A DNA stretch of 64,000 nt, taken from NCBI RefSeq assembly GCF_007830055.1, contig NZ_VLLE01000006.1:1-64000 (forward strand). Direction: 5' to 3'. This document shows, piece by piece, positions 56,813-64,000 of the stretch (the stretch's first letter is position 1; each line of letters starts with the position of its first letter). The position numbers and the translations under genes were made by a program. The notes under the pieces were generated by a model that was not told where the DNA came from, searched no databases, and worked only from the letters and a program-made list of their open reading frames with translations. The stretch is from Lacibacter cauensis. Lineage in GTDB: Bacteria; Bacteroidota; Bacteroidia; Chitinophagales; Chitinophagaceae.

Positions 56813-58025
56813 GAAAATTATGTCCTTTTATCGTTGTTCCTACATTACCAATAGTTCCAGTTCCCGCAGCCATTTTCAGAATACCACTTTCTCTTTGTTG
56901 AAATTTTTGTGCACCGTAGTTGCTGAAAGTTTTCGTAACAGCTTCTTTACCGAAAGGCTTAATCATTGATTCGCTGATAAATTGCTGCCCTCTTCCTTTT
57001 TGACCGAGTACGTTGTTTAAATCCTTTTTCAACTCCTCTAACCACCTATAGAAATTCTTTTGCCTTTGCGGATATTCTACCCATTTGTCAGCAAAGTTTT
57101 CCTGTTCATTAACGGGATTTACTACCCATTTTATTGACTTTCCATGTCTTGCAGACCACCGATCTTCGATGAAGTCTGTCATATTGTTTACAACATTGAT
57201 TAGTCCTTCAATAATATTTGTTTCCCTTCCGTAAGCTTTTGCAGCCAATGTTGTAATAATGATTGAAATTGGCTTATCATCATCGCCATTAAACATCATG
57301 TCTCGATGCCTTTTTAAGATTTGTACAATGCGTTGTAAAGGCATTTTCTTTGTTTGATAGTTTGGTACGGGCTGAATAGATTCGCTAAGCAGCCTAATCT
57401 CCTGAAGCGCAGTTTTTGAACGCTCCTGAAACCAAATTGCATATCCAAAAGGATTGCTTTTCATCCACTCTTGAAGATTAGAAGATGTTCTGTAAATGGG
57501 TGATGTATTATCTGTAATTCTAACACCTAATCGTTCAGCATCGGAAAAGTCATTATTAGAAAAGGCTTTTTCAAGAATAGCTTTATATCCAGCAACAACC
57601 ACGGAAGGAAGAACGTCTAAGTGAAATTTTGCTGAGTCAGCGTACTGTAACGTCCAACACCTTCTGCCATCAGGCTTCTTGAGTAGTCGTTCAAGCATCT
57701 TGTTTGATTTTAACCGATCACCTACCATATGCTTTAGGCCATACTGTGTTAAACCTGGCCTTACTTTTTCAAGTTTACATACAAGGTCAATATCAAGTTC
57801 ATCATCCTCGTGGATGGGCTTTATCATTGTTTGCAATAAAAAAGATCCTTGCGGCAAAATTTCCGGGCTGTAATCTGCCAATGGTGAATCTTTTTGCGAT
57901 AGCCATTCTGCAACATGCGTATAACTTGTTACTGCTGCATTATATTGGGTTTCTGTTATGTCAAGTGTTTTACCCAGTTCTTCCAAAATATCACTGAATT
58001 GTTGCTTTTGTTCAATTGTTAGCAT
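56802..58025 (-). CDS. CD-NTase-like nucleotidyltransferase 1 (CBASS)
   Basis: A 407-residue nucleotidyltransferase. The donor motif is LPQGSFLLQTMI (Gly 60, Ser 61), the metal aspartates lie in DDELDIDLV (Asp 78, Asp 80) and the third in AKFHLDVLPS (Asp 137). The C-terminus ends in a flexible, Gly-rich tail (GTIGNVGTTIKGHNFHGK), the kind of tail that E2-like proteins conjugate in CBASS. It lies one base after hsdM and is followed by the E2-like gene with an 11-base overlap. Clearly different in sequence and length from the second enzyme at 53177. Confidence 0.8.
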   Translation of the reverse strand: MLTIEQKQQFSDILEELGKTLDITETQYNAAVTSYTHVAEWLSQKDSPLADYSPEILPQGSFLLQTMIKPIHEDDELDIDLVCKLEKVRPGLTQYGLKHMVGDRLKSNKMLERLLKKPDGRRCWTLQYADSAKFHLDVLPSVVVAGYKAILEKAFSNNDFSDAERLGVRITDNTSPIYRTSSNLQEWMKSNPFGYAIWFQERSKTALQEIRLLSESIQPVPNYQTKKMPLQRIVQILKRHRDMMFNGDDDKPISIIITTLAAKAYGRETNIIEGLINVVNNMTDFIEDRWSARHGKSIKWVVNPVNEQENFADKWVEYPQRQKNFYRWLEELKKDLNNVLGQKGRGQQFISESMIKPFGKEAVTKTFSNYGAQKFQQRESGILKMAAGTGTIGNVGTTIKGHNFHGK

Positions 58026-58026
58026 A

Positions 58027-59595
58027 TTATATTGTTTTTATTTGTTTAAGGTATTTTTCCATTTCAGCCTGTACGCTTTTCAATTCCTCTTCAAGCAGGT
58101 TAATCTCACGTTGCACTTCTTCAATATCAACTTCCGGTTCTTCTTCAAACGTATCTACGTAACGAGGTATATTCAAATTAAAATCGTTGTCTTTAATTTC
58201 TGCCAGTGTAGCAACATAGCTAAACCTTTCTTCAACAACACCAGCCGGAAGTTGCCCCTGATTAAACTTTCGATAAGTAGATACAATATCTTCAATGTGC
58301 TTTGTGTTGAGTTTATTTTGATTTTTACCGCTATCATACCTTTGGCTTGCATCAATAAATATCACGTTGGTGTTATCGCCTTTGGCTTTATTGAAAATTA
58401 TTATTGCCGCAGGTATGCCTGTTCCAAAAAACAGGTTAGCAGGCAAACCAATTACAGCTTCAAGCAGGTTTTCTTCAATCGTTTTCTGCCTTATTTTACC
58501 CTCACTTGCACCACGAAACAATACGCCATGTGGCACAACCACACCTGCCTTTCCTTGCTCATTCAATGTTTCAATCATGTGGCTGATAAAAGCCCAATCA
58601 CCTTTGCTCTTTGGTGGTACGCCACGCCAAAACCTGTTATAACGATCTGTTTCCGGGTCGTACGAAACGGTTTTCTTCTCTTCGTCTTTGTCTTCCACCT
58701 TTCCCCATTTATCCAATGAGAAAGGAGGGTTAGCAACAACTGTATCAAACTTCATCAGTTCATCACCCACTTTCAGTTTTGGGTTGCGTATTGTATCACC
58801 CCAGCGGATTACAGCATTATCAAAGCCATGCAGGAACATATTCATTACAGCCAAAGCCCAGGTGCTGCCGTTTGCCTCCTGACCATACAATGAAAAATTA
58901 TCTGAACCTACTTCCTCACCAGCTTTAATAAGTAAGGAAGCAGACCCGCAGGTAGGGTCGCATATACGTGATCCCGGTTTTGATTTTGTGAGTTTTGCCA
59001 GCAAGGTTGATACTTCCTTTGGCGTAAAAAATTCACCAGCTTTTTTGCCCGCATCACTGGCAAAGTTTTCAATGAGGAACATATAAGCGCCCCCAATGAT
59101 GTCAACACCATCTAAATGTGATGGACGAAGATCAAGCGCATCTTTATTGAAATCAAGCAACAGGTTTTTCAGCCTTGTATTTTTGTCCTTTGGTTCACCC
59201 AGTTTGCTGCTGTTAAAATCAATGTTCTGGAAAATACCTGCACCATCTTCACTGTACAGCTTCTCCCTGTTTGCTTCTTCCAAATCAACCAAAGCAATAT
59301 TAATTAGCTCACCGATATTTGTTTCGTTGCGGTTATTGTACAAATATTTGAAATGGCTGTTCTCAGGAACTACAAAACGCTCATGCTGCATGGCACGTTT
59401 TGCACGTTCAACATCACCGTTGTACTTTTTCAGGTAAGTTTCCATTTTATCATCATGTACATCACTGAGGTACTTGATAAAAAGCATGGTTAGCACATAA
59501 TCTTTGTAAACGCTTGGGTCAATGCTGCCACGAAATGTATCGCAAGCTTTCCAAACTGCATCGTTAATATCTTTCTGTGTTATTTTCTTTGACAT
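58027..59595 (-). CDS. hsdM: Type I DNA adenine methyltransferase HsdM
   Basis: A 522-residue N6-adenine methyltransferase. The SAM-binding motif I reads ICDPTCGSASLL (211-222), and the catalytic motif IV is NPPF (289-292), flanked by VVANPPFSLDKWG. The N-terminal HsdM_N helical domain spans about 1-160, and a C-terminal coiled coil (about 490-522) could contact HsdS. It modifies host DNA and, with HsdS and HsdR, forms the restriction complex. It lies 5 bases after the half-length HsdS gene and one base before nucleotidyltransferase 1. Confidence 0.95.
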   Translation of the reverse strand: MSKKITQKDINDAVWKACDTFRGSIDPSVYKDYVLTMLFIKYLSDVHDDKMETYLKKYNGDVERAKRAMQHERFVVPENSHFKYLYNNRNETNIGELINIALVDLEEANREKLYSEDGAGIFQNIDFNSSKLGEPKDKNTRLKNLLLDFNKDALDLRPSHLDGVDIIGGAYMFLIENFASDAGKKAGEFFTPKEVSTLLAKLTKSKPGSRICDPTCGSASLLIKAGEEVGSDNFSLYGQEANGSTWALAVMNMFLHGFDNAVIRWGDTIRNPKLKVGDELMKFDTVVANPPFSLDKWGKVEDKDEEKKTVSYDPETDRYNRFWRGVPPKSKGDWAFISHMIETLNEQGKAGVVVPHGVLFRGASEGKIRQKTIEENLLEAVIGLPANLFFGTGIPAAIIIFNKAKGDNTNVIFIDASQRYDSGKNQNKLNTKHIEDIVSTYRKFNQGQLPAGVVEERFSYVATLAEIKDNDFNLNIPRYVDTFEEEPEVDIEEVQREINLLEEELKSVQAEMEKYLKQIKTI

Positions 59596-59600
59596 ATCTT

Positions 59601-60158
59601 CTATTTTAATGTATTAAAAATTTGTTGTTGAATTAATTGTTCACGCAATGCTTCTATTTTCCTGTACAACCAGCTTTCACGTTGTTGTAATGAGGCAATA
59701 TGTAAAATTGCTTGCTGCTGTTCAACGCTCGGCACGGGAATTTCCAGTTCGTCCAAAACAGTTTTTGAAATAGAGACAATGGACGAACCAATTGCCTGTT
59801 CTTTCAAAAATGTCATTGTTGTTGGATGATTTAAATACCAAGCTAAATATGCAGGGAGAATACCGTTTTGGTAAAGCCTGATTACAAAAAACGAAGTGGA
59901 AGCTACCGCTGGAGGATTATGGCTTTCATAGATAGCAGCAAAGTTTTTTGCTCCTTTGGCAGCAAAAAGAATATCGCCTTGTTTAAGCAGGTGTTTTTCA
60001 GTAACTTTATTTGCTTTGAGATCGGGGTGCAAAGCCTCTTGAAGATGTCCATTTTCATCAAAATGCTTCACCTGCAAATAGGTAACATTCCCCGCCTGTT
60101 CAGGCTTGGCAAAGAGCCCTGTTTGAAGTTTTGCAATATCTTTAATTTTATGTCTCAC
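59601..60158 (-). CDS. Half-length HsdS-like specificity protein
   Basis: A 185-residue protein with a single target-recognition domain followed by one conserved helix (LEIPVPSVEQQQAILHIASL). Half-length specificity subunits can work as homodimers or pair with a full subunit. It is the first gene of the operon and is translated from a GTG at 60158, since no ATG is available upstream. Together with the full-length hsdS at 55144 the operon encodes two specificity proteins. Confidence 0.85.
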   Translation of the reverse strand: MRHKIKDIAKLQTGLFAKPEQAGNVTYLQVKHFDENGHLQEALHPDLKANKVTEKHLLKQGDILFAAKGAKNFAAIYESHNPPAVASTSFFVIRLYQNGILPAYLAWYLNHPTTMTFLKEQAIGSSIVSISKTVLDELEIPVPSVEQQQAILHIASLQQRESWLYRKIEALREQLIQQQIFNTLK

Positions 60159-60448
60159 AAATTTATATTTAAGTATTGGGACTACAAAAATGAGATATTG
60201 CTGTCAAATCTCCAAGCTATTTTATATTTATTTTGAAGTAGCCGTTCTACAAATATTGACATAATATTCTATTCAATTGAATTATAGCGTTTTGTAGCTT
60301 GGATATTTTTCAAATTTATCAATAAAAATCTGCTGAATTGTTCGTCTCTAAGGTTTATAACTCCTCCTTTTTTTGAAAGTTAATAGAAAAATATAAGTAT
60401 GGATATTGATATTCGATATTCAAGAATAGCAGCAATTTAAGATTGGCA
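60159..60448. other. Divergent regulatory region of RM/CBASS operon and toxin-antitoxin pair
   Basis: 290 bases of very AT-rich sequence without a gene. It must contain the promoter of the ten-gene minus-strand operon. I see no clear -33/-7 pair, tRNA or operator other than the tandem repeat at 60449-60519, which adjoins the rightward gene. Confidence 0.5.
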
Positions 60449-60519
60449 TGTCACAATTATTACTAAATATGTGACATTATTTGTACTAAAATGTCACAAT
60501 TATTACTAAATTTGTGACA
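60449..60519. promoter_or_regulatory. Tandem palindromic operator of the AbiE-type pair
   Basis: Two copies, 60449-60476 and 60492-60519, of a 28-bp sequence starting TGTCACAATTATTACTAAAT. Each has ends that are inverted repeats of each other (TGTCACA / TGTGACA), and the second copy ends one base before the DUF6088 ATG. The start-to-start spacing is 43 bases, about four helical turns. AbiEi-family antitoxins are known to bind paired inverted repeats in front of their own gene, so this is a strong autoregulatory site. Confidence 0.85.
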
Positions 60520-60520
60520 A

Positions 60521-61123
60521 ATGGAAAAGGCTCATACAATTATAAACAACTCACTTTCAAAGAAAAAGCCGGGAGAATTGCTTTTTCTATCTGATTTCAA
60601 GGGTGCAGGTTCAGATGCAGCCATCAGGCAAAGTCTTTCACGGCTTGTGCGGGCAGGCAGAATAAAAAGGATAGCGCATGGTATCTATTATTTACCGAAA
60701 ACAGATCCCCTGCTGGGCGAACTACATCCTTCTGCCGAAGAAATAGCACAAAAAATAGCGGCGAAAGAAAGGGTGCGCATTCAACCATCGGGTGCTTATG
60801 CTCTTAATAAGCTGGGACTGAGTACACAGGTACCTACCAGGTTAGTGTATTTAACCGATGGACCTCAAAGACTGATTACAGTGGGTAAAATGAAAATCAG
60901 GTTCAAGGCTACAACAGCAAAAAAGCTCTCTCTGAAAGGTGACCTGAGCAAGTTAATTATTCTGGCACTTGATGAACTGGATTTAAAAAATATGGATGAG
61001 CGGAGGGAAGCAAGAATCAAGGATCTGTTGTTAAAAGAAGATCCCAAAAAACTTAAGCATGATTTGTCGCTTGCACCAGGCCGTACACATGATTATATTG
61101 TAAAACTTTTAAAGCAGAAATAG
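60521..61123 (+). CDS. DUF6088 (AbiEi-like) antitoxin
   Basis: A 200-residue protein with an N-terminal winged-helix domain (about 10-75, AAIRQSLSRLVRAGRIKRIAHG) and a C-terminal AbiEi-like domain with RIQPSGAYALNKLGLSTQ. DUF6088 proteins are the antitoxin and transcriptional repressor of type IV toxin-antitoxin pairs. It begins next to a tandem palindromic operator and ends one base before the toxin ATG, so the two are co-expressed. Confidence 0.88.
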   Translation: MEKAHTIINNSLSKKKPGELLFLSDFKGAGSDAAIRQSLSRLVRAGRIKRIAHGIYYLPKTDPLLGELHPSAEEIAQKIAAKERVRIQPSGAYALNKLGLSTQVPTRLVYLTDGPQRLITVGKMKIRFKATTAKKLSLKGDLSKLIILALDELDLKNMDERREARIKDLLLKEDPKKLKHDLSLAPGRTHDYIVKLLKQK

Positions 61124-61124
61124 G

Positions 61125-62156
61125 ATGACAGGATGGTTATTGCTGACCGAAGAACAACGAAAAACTACTATCTCAGAAGCACAAATAAGATCGGGTGTTA
61201 TTGAGAGTGTAAAAGCAATTGAAAAAGACTGGTGGGTTACACTGGTTTTAAAAGCATTATTTCAATCGGCCTATGCGGAGCATCTTGTTTTTAAAGGAGG
61301 CACCTCATTAAGTAAAGGTTTTAAACTCATTAATCGTTTTTCGGAAGATATTGATCTGGCACTTGGTTGTGAAGCATTTGGGATGCAGTATGAAGAAAAC
61401 CCAACACCAAGTTATATAAGCAGGTTAAGGAGAAAAGGATTTGACTTTGCAACTACAAAGTTGCTAGATGAACTCCGCAATCAACTTACTGTTTTGGGTG
61501 TTCCTGATTCTATGGTCATATTGGATTTTGAACCCAGCCCACCAAATCAAACACCTGCAGACCCCGTCACTATTTATGTAAAGTATAAATCTCTATATGA
61601 TACCAACAAATATATTGCCGACCAGGTAAAAATTGAATTAAGTGTTCGGTCACGAAGCATACCCTTTACAACAAGACCAGTACTATCGCTATTGACTGAA
61701 TTTTTCTTCAATGACGCCTACGAAGAAACCGCTTTTGATGTTACAATTGTTGAGCCCAGGAAAACGTTTTTGGAAAAAGTGTTTTTATTGCACGAAGAAT
61801 TCAGCAAAAAAGAAAAGGCTCAAATAAGAACTGAACGGATGTCCCGGCATTTGTATGATCTGGCGACAATGATGCAAACCAATGTACTTAATGATGCGTT
61901 AGCAGATCATGCGTTATATGATTCATTGATTGACCATCGCAGGAAATACATTGCTGTTTCGTGGGCTGACTATGATACACTCCACCATTCTACTATTTCA
62001 TTTATACCACCAGCTGAAGTTGTAAATGCATACGAATTTGACTATGCAATAATGCTAAGCGAAATGATTTATGGAGATAGTTTGGATTTCAAGGCTATCA
62101 TTGAACAGTTAAAAGTGCTGCAAGAAAAAATCAGGCAAAAGTTGGATGTAAAGTAA
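61125..62156 (+). CDS. AbiEii-type nucleotidyltransferase toxin
   Basis: A 343-residue nucleotidyltransferase. The donor motif is FKGGTSLSKG (57-66) and the metal-binding pair lies in SEDIDLAL (Asp 75, Asp 77), both typical of AbiEii/AbiGii toxins, which add nucleotides to tRNA or block growth. It follows its DUF6088 antitoxin after one base. With that partner it forms a type IV, abortive-infection style toxin-antitoxin system between the RM/CBASS operon and the TrlF-like gene. Confidence 0.9.
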   Translation: MTGWLLLTEEQRKTTISEAQIRSGVIESVKAIEKDWWVTLVLKALFQSAYAEHLVFKGGTSLSKGFKLINRFSEDIDLALGCEAFGMQYEENPTPSYISRLRRKGFDFATTKLLDELRNQLTVLGVPDSMVILDFEPSPPNQTPADPVTIYVKYKSLYDTNKYIADQVKIELSVRSRSIPFTTRPVLSLLTEFFFNDAYEETAFDVTIVEPRKTFLEKVFLLHEEFSKKEKAQIRTERMSRHLYDLATMMQTNVLNDALADHALYDSLIDHRRKYIAVSWADYDTLHHSTISFIPPAEVVNAYEFDYAIMLSEMIYGDSLDFKAIIEQLKVLQEKIRQKLDVK

Positions 62157-62233
62157 TTAGCGAATCAAAATGTTCTATTAATCCCCTACTCTCTTTTCCA
62201 TAATTTTTGTATTTTTCTTGAAAGAACTAATCT

Positions 62234-62491
62234 ATGACTCCCTCTCAATTTCATGAACTCGAATGCGAAGAGCAAATGCTCGAAATCTTTAACAATGCCG
62301 TAGAGCTTGCTGTACGGGAAGATGCAGAACACCGGTATCACTTATATAAACTACACGATTTTTATGTAGACGAAATGTGGCATAAGGAAGAATGTGCAAG
62401 AGTGGCTATAAAAACGTTTACTTCTGTGGAGTCGGCAATGTTGCGGCCTTATTTGGAAAGGATTGATATTGCCTGCTTAGAAAGGAAATAA
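62234..62491 (+). CDS. 85-residue protein, paralogue of the one at 48199
   Basis: A small acidic soluble protein with the pattern REDxxxRYxLY, FYVDEMWHKE and MLRPYLERID, shared with the 81-residue protein at 48199. I do not know the family. It lies between the AbiEii toxin gene and the TrlF-like gene, on the same strand as both. The two paralogues flank the RM/CBASS operon on either side. Confidence 0.65.
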   Translation: MTPSQFHELECEEQMLEIFNNAVELAVREDAEHRYHLYKLHDFYVDEMWHKEECARVAIKTFTSVESAMLRPYLERIDIACLERK

Positions 62492-62614
62492 ATGGGCAAA
62501 TAGTTTTATACTTAAACTTCTATTCTTTTATATCTTTATTTTTTACTGAACGACTGCTTGAGAATCGATTTTTCAATATTCTAATCAGCATTCGATTTAA
62601 CCCAAACTAACATC

Positions 62615-64000
62615 ATGTCTGCCAATCCATATTCAAAAGGTTCTCAGTGGAGAAGATGGGATTTACATGTTCACACCCCGGGAACCAAAAAAAACGACCA
62701 ATTTGAGGGAAGTTCTATTGAGGAAAAATGGACTAATTATATTAACAATATTAATTCCTATGCTGGGGAAATTTCTGCTATTGGTATCACGGATTATACT
62801 TGCATAGAGAACTATTTTAAGTTTAAAGAATTAATGGCTGATGGTACGATTACAAAGCAAATACCTTTAGTAATCCCCAATATTGAATTACGAATCTTGC
62901 CAGCTACCGGTAGTGCCACACCCATTAATATTCATTGTCTTTTCAACCCCTCATTTGATCATAAAATCAAAGAAAGATTCTTGCACAGATTGAAATTCGA
63001 TTATCGAAGCAGAATATATTCAGCATCAAAAACAGACTTAATTGATTTAGGGAAATCATACAAAAATGATCAATCTCTAACTGATGATAATGCTGTCGAA
63101 GAGGCTATAAAGCAATACACTGTTTCCGTAACTGATTTAAGGATTTTATTTAAAGACGATCCTGAATTAAGAAGCAACCTGTTAATTGTAGTTGCTAATA
63201 GTTCAAAAGATGGGGCTTCAGGACTTAGAGATCATTCTGAATTAATAGAGGGCGTTCAATTTGCTGCATTGGATGCAACACGGCAGGCTATTTATCAATT
63301 TTCGGAGGCGATTTTTTCCGGTAGTGATAAGGATGTAAAATACTTTGCCGGAATAGGTGCTGATTCAGCCAAAGAGGTAAAAAGAAAATGCTTAGGGTTA
63401 ATGCCGTGTTATCACGGATCAGATGCGCATGATAACGCAAAGATTTTTGAACCCGATCTCAAACGCTATTGCTGGATAAAATCAGACCCTACTTTCAACG
63501 GACTGCGACAAACACTTTACGAACCTACTACCAGGGTAAGAATACAGGAGGACGAGCCGGAGGTAAAAAAAGATTACCTCGTTATTGACGAAGTAAAGTT
63601 TGTTCCGGCATCAGGAGACAAAACCTTTTCTCCCGATGCAATTGCTGTAAACGACAAACTGAACGCAATTATCGGTGGTAAATCCTCTGGCAAATCGCTT
63701 TTGCTTTACTATATCGCCAAAACAATAGACCCGGTACAGGTGAAGAGAAAACTGGAAGAACTTGAAATAGAAGCAGGATACACTTTTGATAATAACCCTG
63801 CGTTCGATTTTGAAGTAAAATGGTGTGACGGTGTCGTGTATAAGCTTCGACAGGTTGCCGGGGAAAAAAGCAGGCAGATCACCTATATACCTCAAATGTA
63901 TATCAATTTCCTTGCAGAGAAGAGAGGTAAAGAAGGGTTAAAAACCCTAATTCAGTCTTTCCTCGAAGAAAAAGATTCCTTTGCTGCCTTTTTAAAGGAA
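62615..64000 (+). CDS. PHP-domain plus ATPase protein (TrlF-like), 3' end cut by window
   Basis: A gene open to the right edge, so only the first 462 codons are visible. It starts MSANPYSKGSQWRRWDLHVH: the WDLHVHTPG segment is a PHP-type phosphoesterase motif, and HGSDAHD (near residue 269) is another metal-site motif of that domain. From about residue 340 an ATPase begins with the Walker A IIGGKSSGKS (near 353-360). This PHP-ATPase combination matches the TrlF-type AAA-like ATPases found in defence islands. The rest of the ATPase lies beyond the window, so completeness cannot be judged. Confidence 0.8.
   Translation, partial: MSANPYSKGSQWRRWDLHVHTPGTKKNDQFEGSSIEEKWTNYINNINSYAGEISAIGITDYTCIENYFKFKELMADGTITKQIPLVIPNIELRILPATGSATPINIHCLFNPSFDHKIKERFLHRLKFDYRSRIYSASKTDLIDLGKSYKNDQSLTDDNAVEEAIKQYTVSVTDLRILFKDDPELRSNLLIVVANSSKDGASGLRDHSELIEGVQFAALDATRQAIYQFSEAIFSGSDKDVKYFAGIGADSAKEVKRKCLGLMPCYHGSDAHDNAKIFEPDLKRYCWIKSDPTFNGLRQTLYEPTTRVRIQEDEPEVKKDYLVIDEVKFVPASGDKTFSPDAIAVNDKLNAIIGGKSSGKSLLLYYIAKTIDPVQVKRKLEELEIEAGYTFDNNPAFDFEVKWCDGVVYKLRQVAGEKSRQITYIPQMYINFLAEKRGKEGLKTLIQSFLEEKDSFAAFLKE

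Noticed and set aside
57958-58719. A long plus-strand frame of 253 codons antisense to hsdM
   Set aside because: It lies wholly opposite well-supported genes (hsdM and the start of nucleotidyltransferase 1), and its translation is low-complexity, rich in Phe, Cys and Ser, as expected for an antisense shadow.
1-64000. CRISPR arrays, insertion sequences, tRNA genes
   Set aside because: No regularly spaced repeats, transposase-like proteins or tRNA-like cloverleaf with a T-arm motif were found on reading both strands.

Overview
The window looks like a chromosome segment of a Bacteroidota species, probably of the Chitinophagaceae type. The signs are a SusC/SusD pair driven by an ECF sigma factor and a FecR anti-sigma factor, a CusA pump fused to a TolC domain, DUF6122, MauE/DoxX and DUF5916 proteins, moderately AT-rich DNA, and few recognisable Shine-Dalgarno sequences. 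I saw no tRNA, rRNA, insertion sequence or CRISPR array. This assignment is by family content only.

Left end (1-3.4 kb): a gamma-glutamylcyclotransferase-like gene lies between two copies of an unusual two-hairpin repeat (286-407 and 1043-1186). It is followed by a GmrSD-type (DUF262/HNH) restriction gene broken by one frameshift, and by a small protein that may be nuclease-like.

Metal and drug efflux block (3.5-34 kb, almost all on the minus strand), in five units: (i) chrB-chrA-DUF5916-DUF1259 for chromate; (ii) a response regulator and histidine kinase followed by TolC, RND pump and adaptor; (iii) a CNNM/CorC-type membrane protein; (iv) an AcrA-AcrB-OprM type RND system; (v) a heavy-metal unit made of a His-rich secreted protein, CusA-TolC fusion, CusB, a 57-residue membrane protein, a P1B-type ATPase with an altered metal-site motif, a His-rich periplasmic protein, a HupE-like protein and a membrane-anchored protein.

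Nutrient block (34.8-47 kb): an AraC regulator, a MauE-like membrane protein and a small secreted protein on the plus strand converge on a TlpA-like thioredoxin, SusD, SusC and FecR on the minus strand. The ECF sigma gene for this unit lies upstream of FecR but is separated from it by a 2-kb gene for a GHKL ATPase with a C-terminal nuclease-like domain, which looks like a defence gene inserted into the sigma/anti-sigma pair.

Defence island (44-64 kb): two small HTH genes (one frameshifted); then a ten-gene, nearly gap-free minus-strand operon (60158 down to 48487) that interleaves a complete type I restriction-modification system (half-length HsdS, HsdM, full HsdS, HsdR, SprT/YgjP-like metallopeptidase) with CBASS-type signalling genes (two different CD-NTase-like nucleotidyltransferases, an E2-like protein, a patatin phospholipase of CapV type) and a membrane GGDEF protein. 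Divergent from it is a DUF6088/AbiEii toxin-antitoxin pair with a tandem palindromic operator. A pair of paralogous ~80-residue proteins brackets the region (48199 and 62234). A PHP-plus-ATPase (TrlF-like) gene runs off the right edge. The interleaved RM/CBASS operon is the most interesting item: its layout suggests that DNA modification sensing and cyclic-oligonucleotide abortive infection are produced together.
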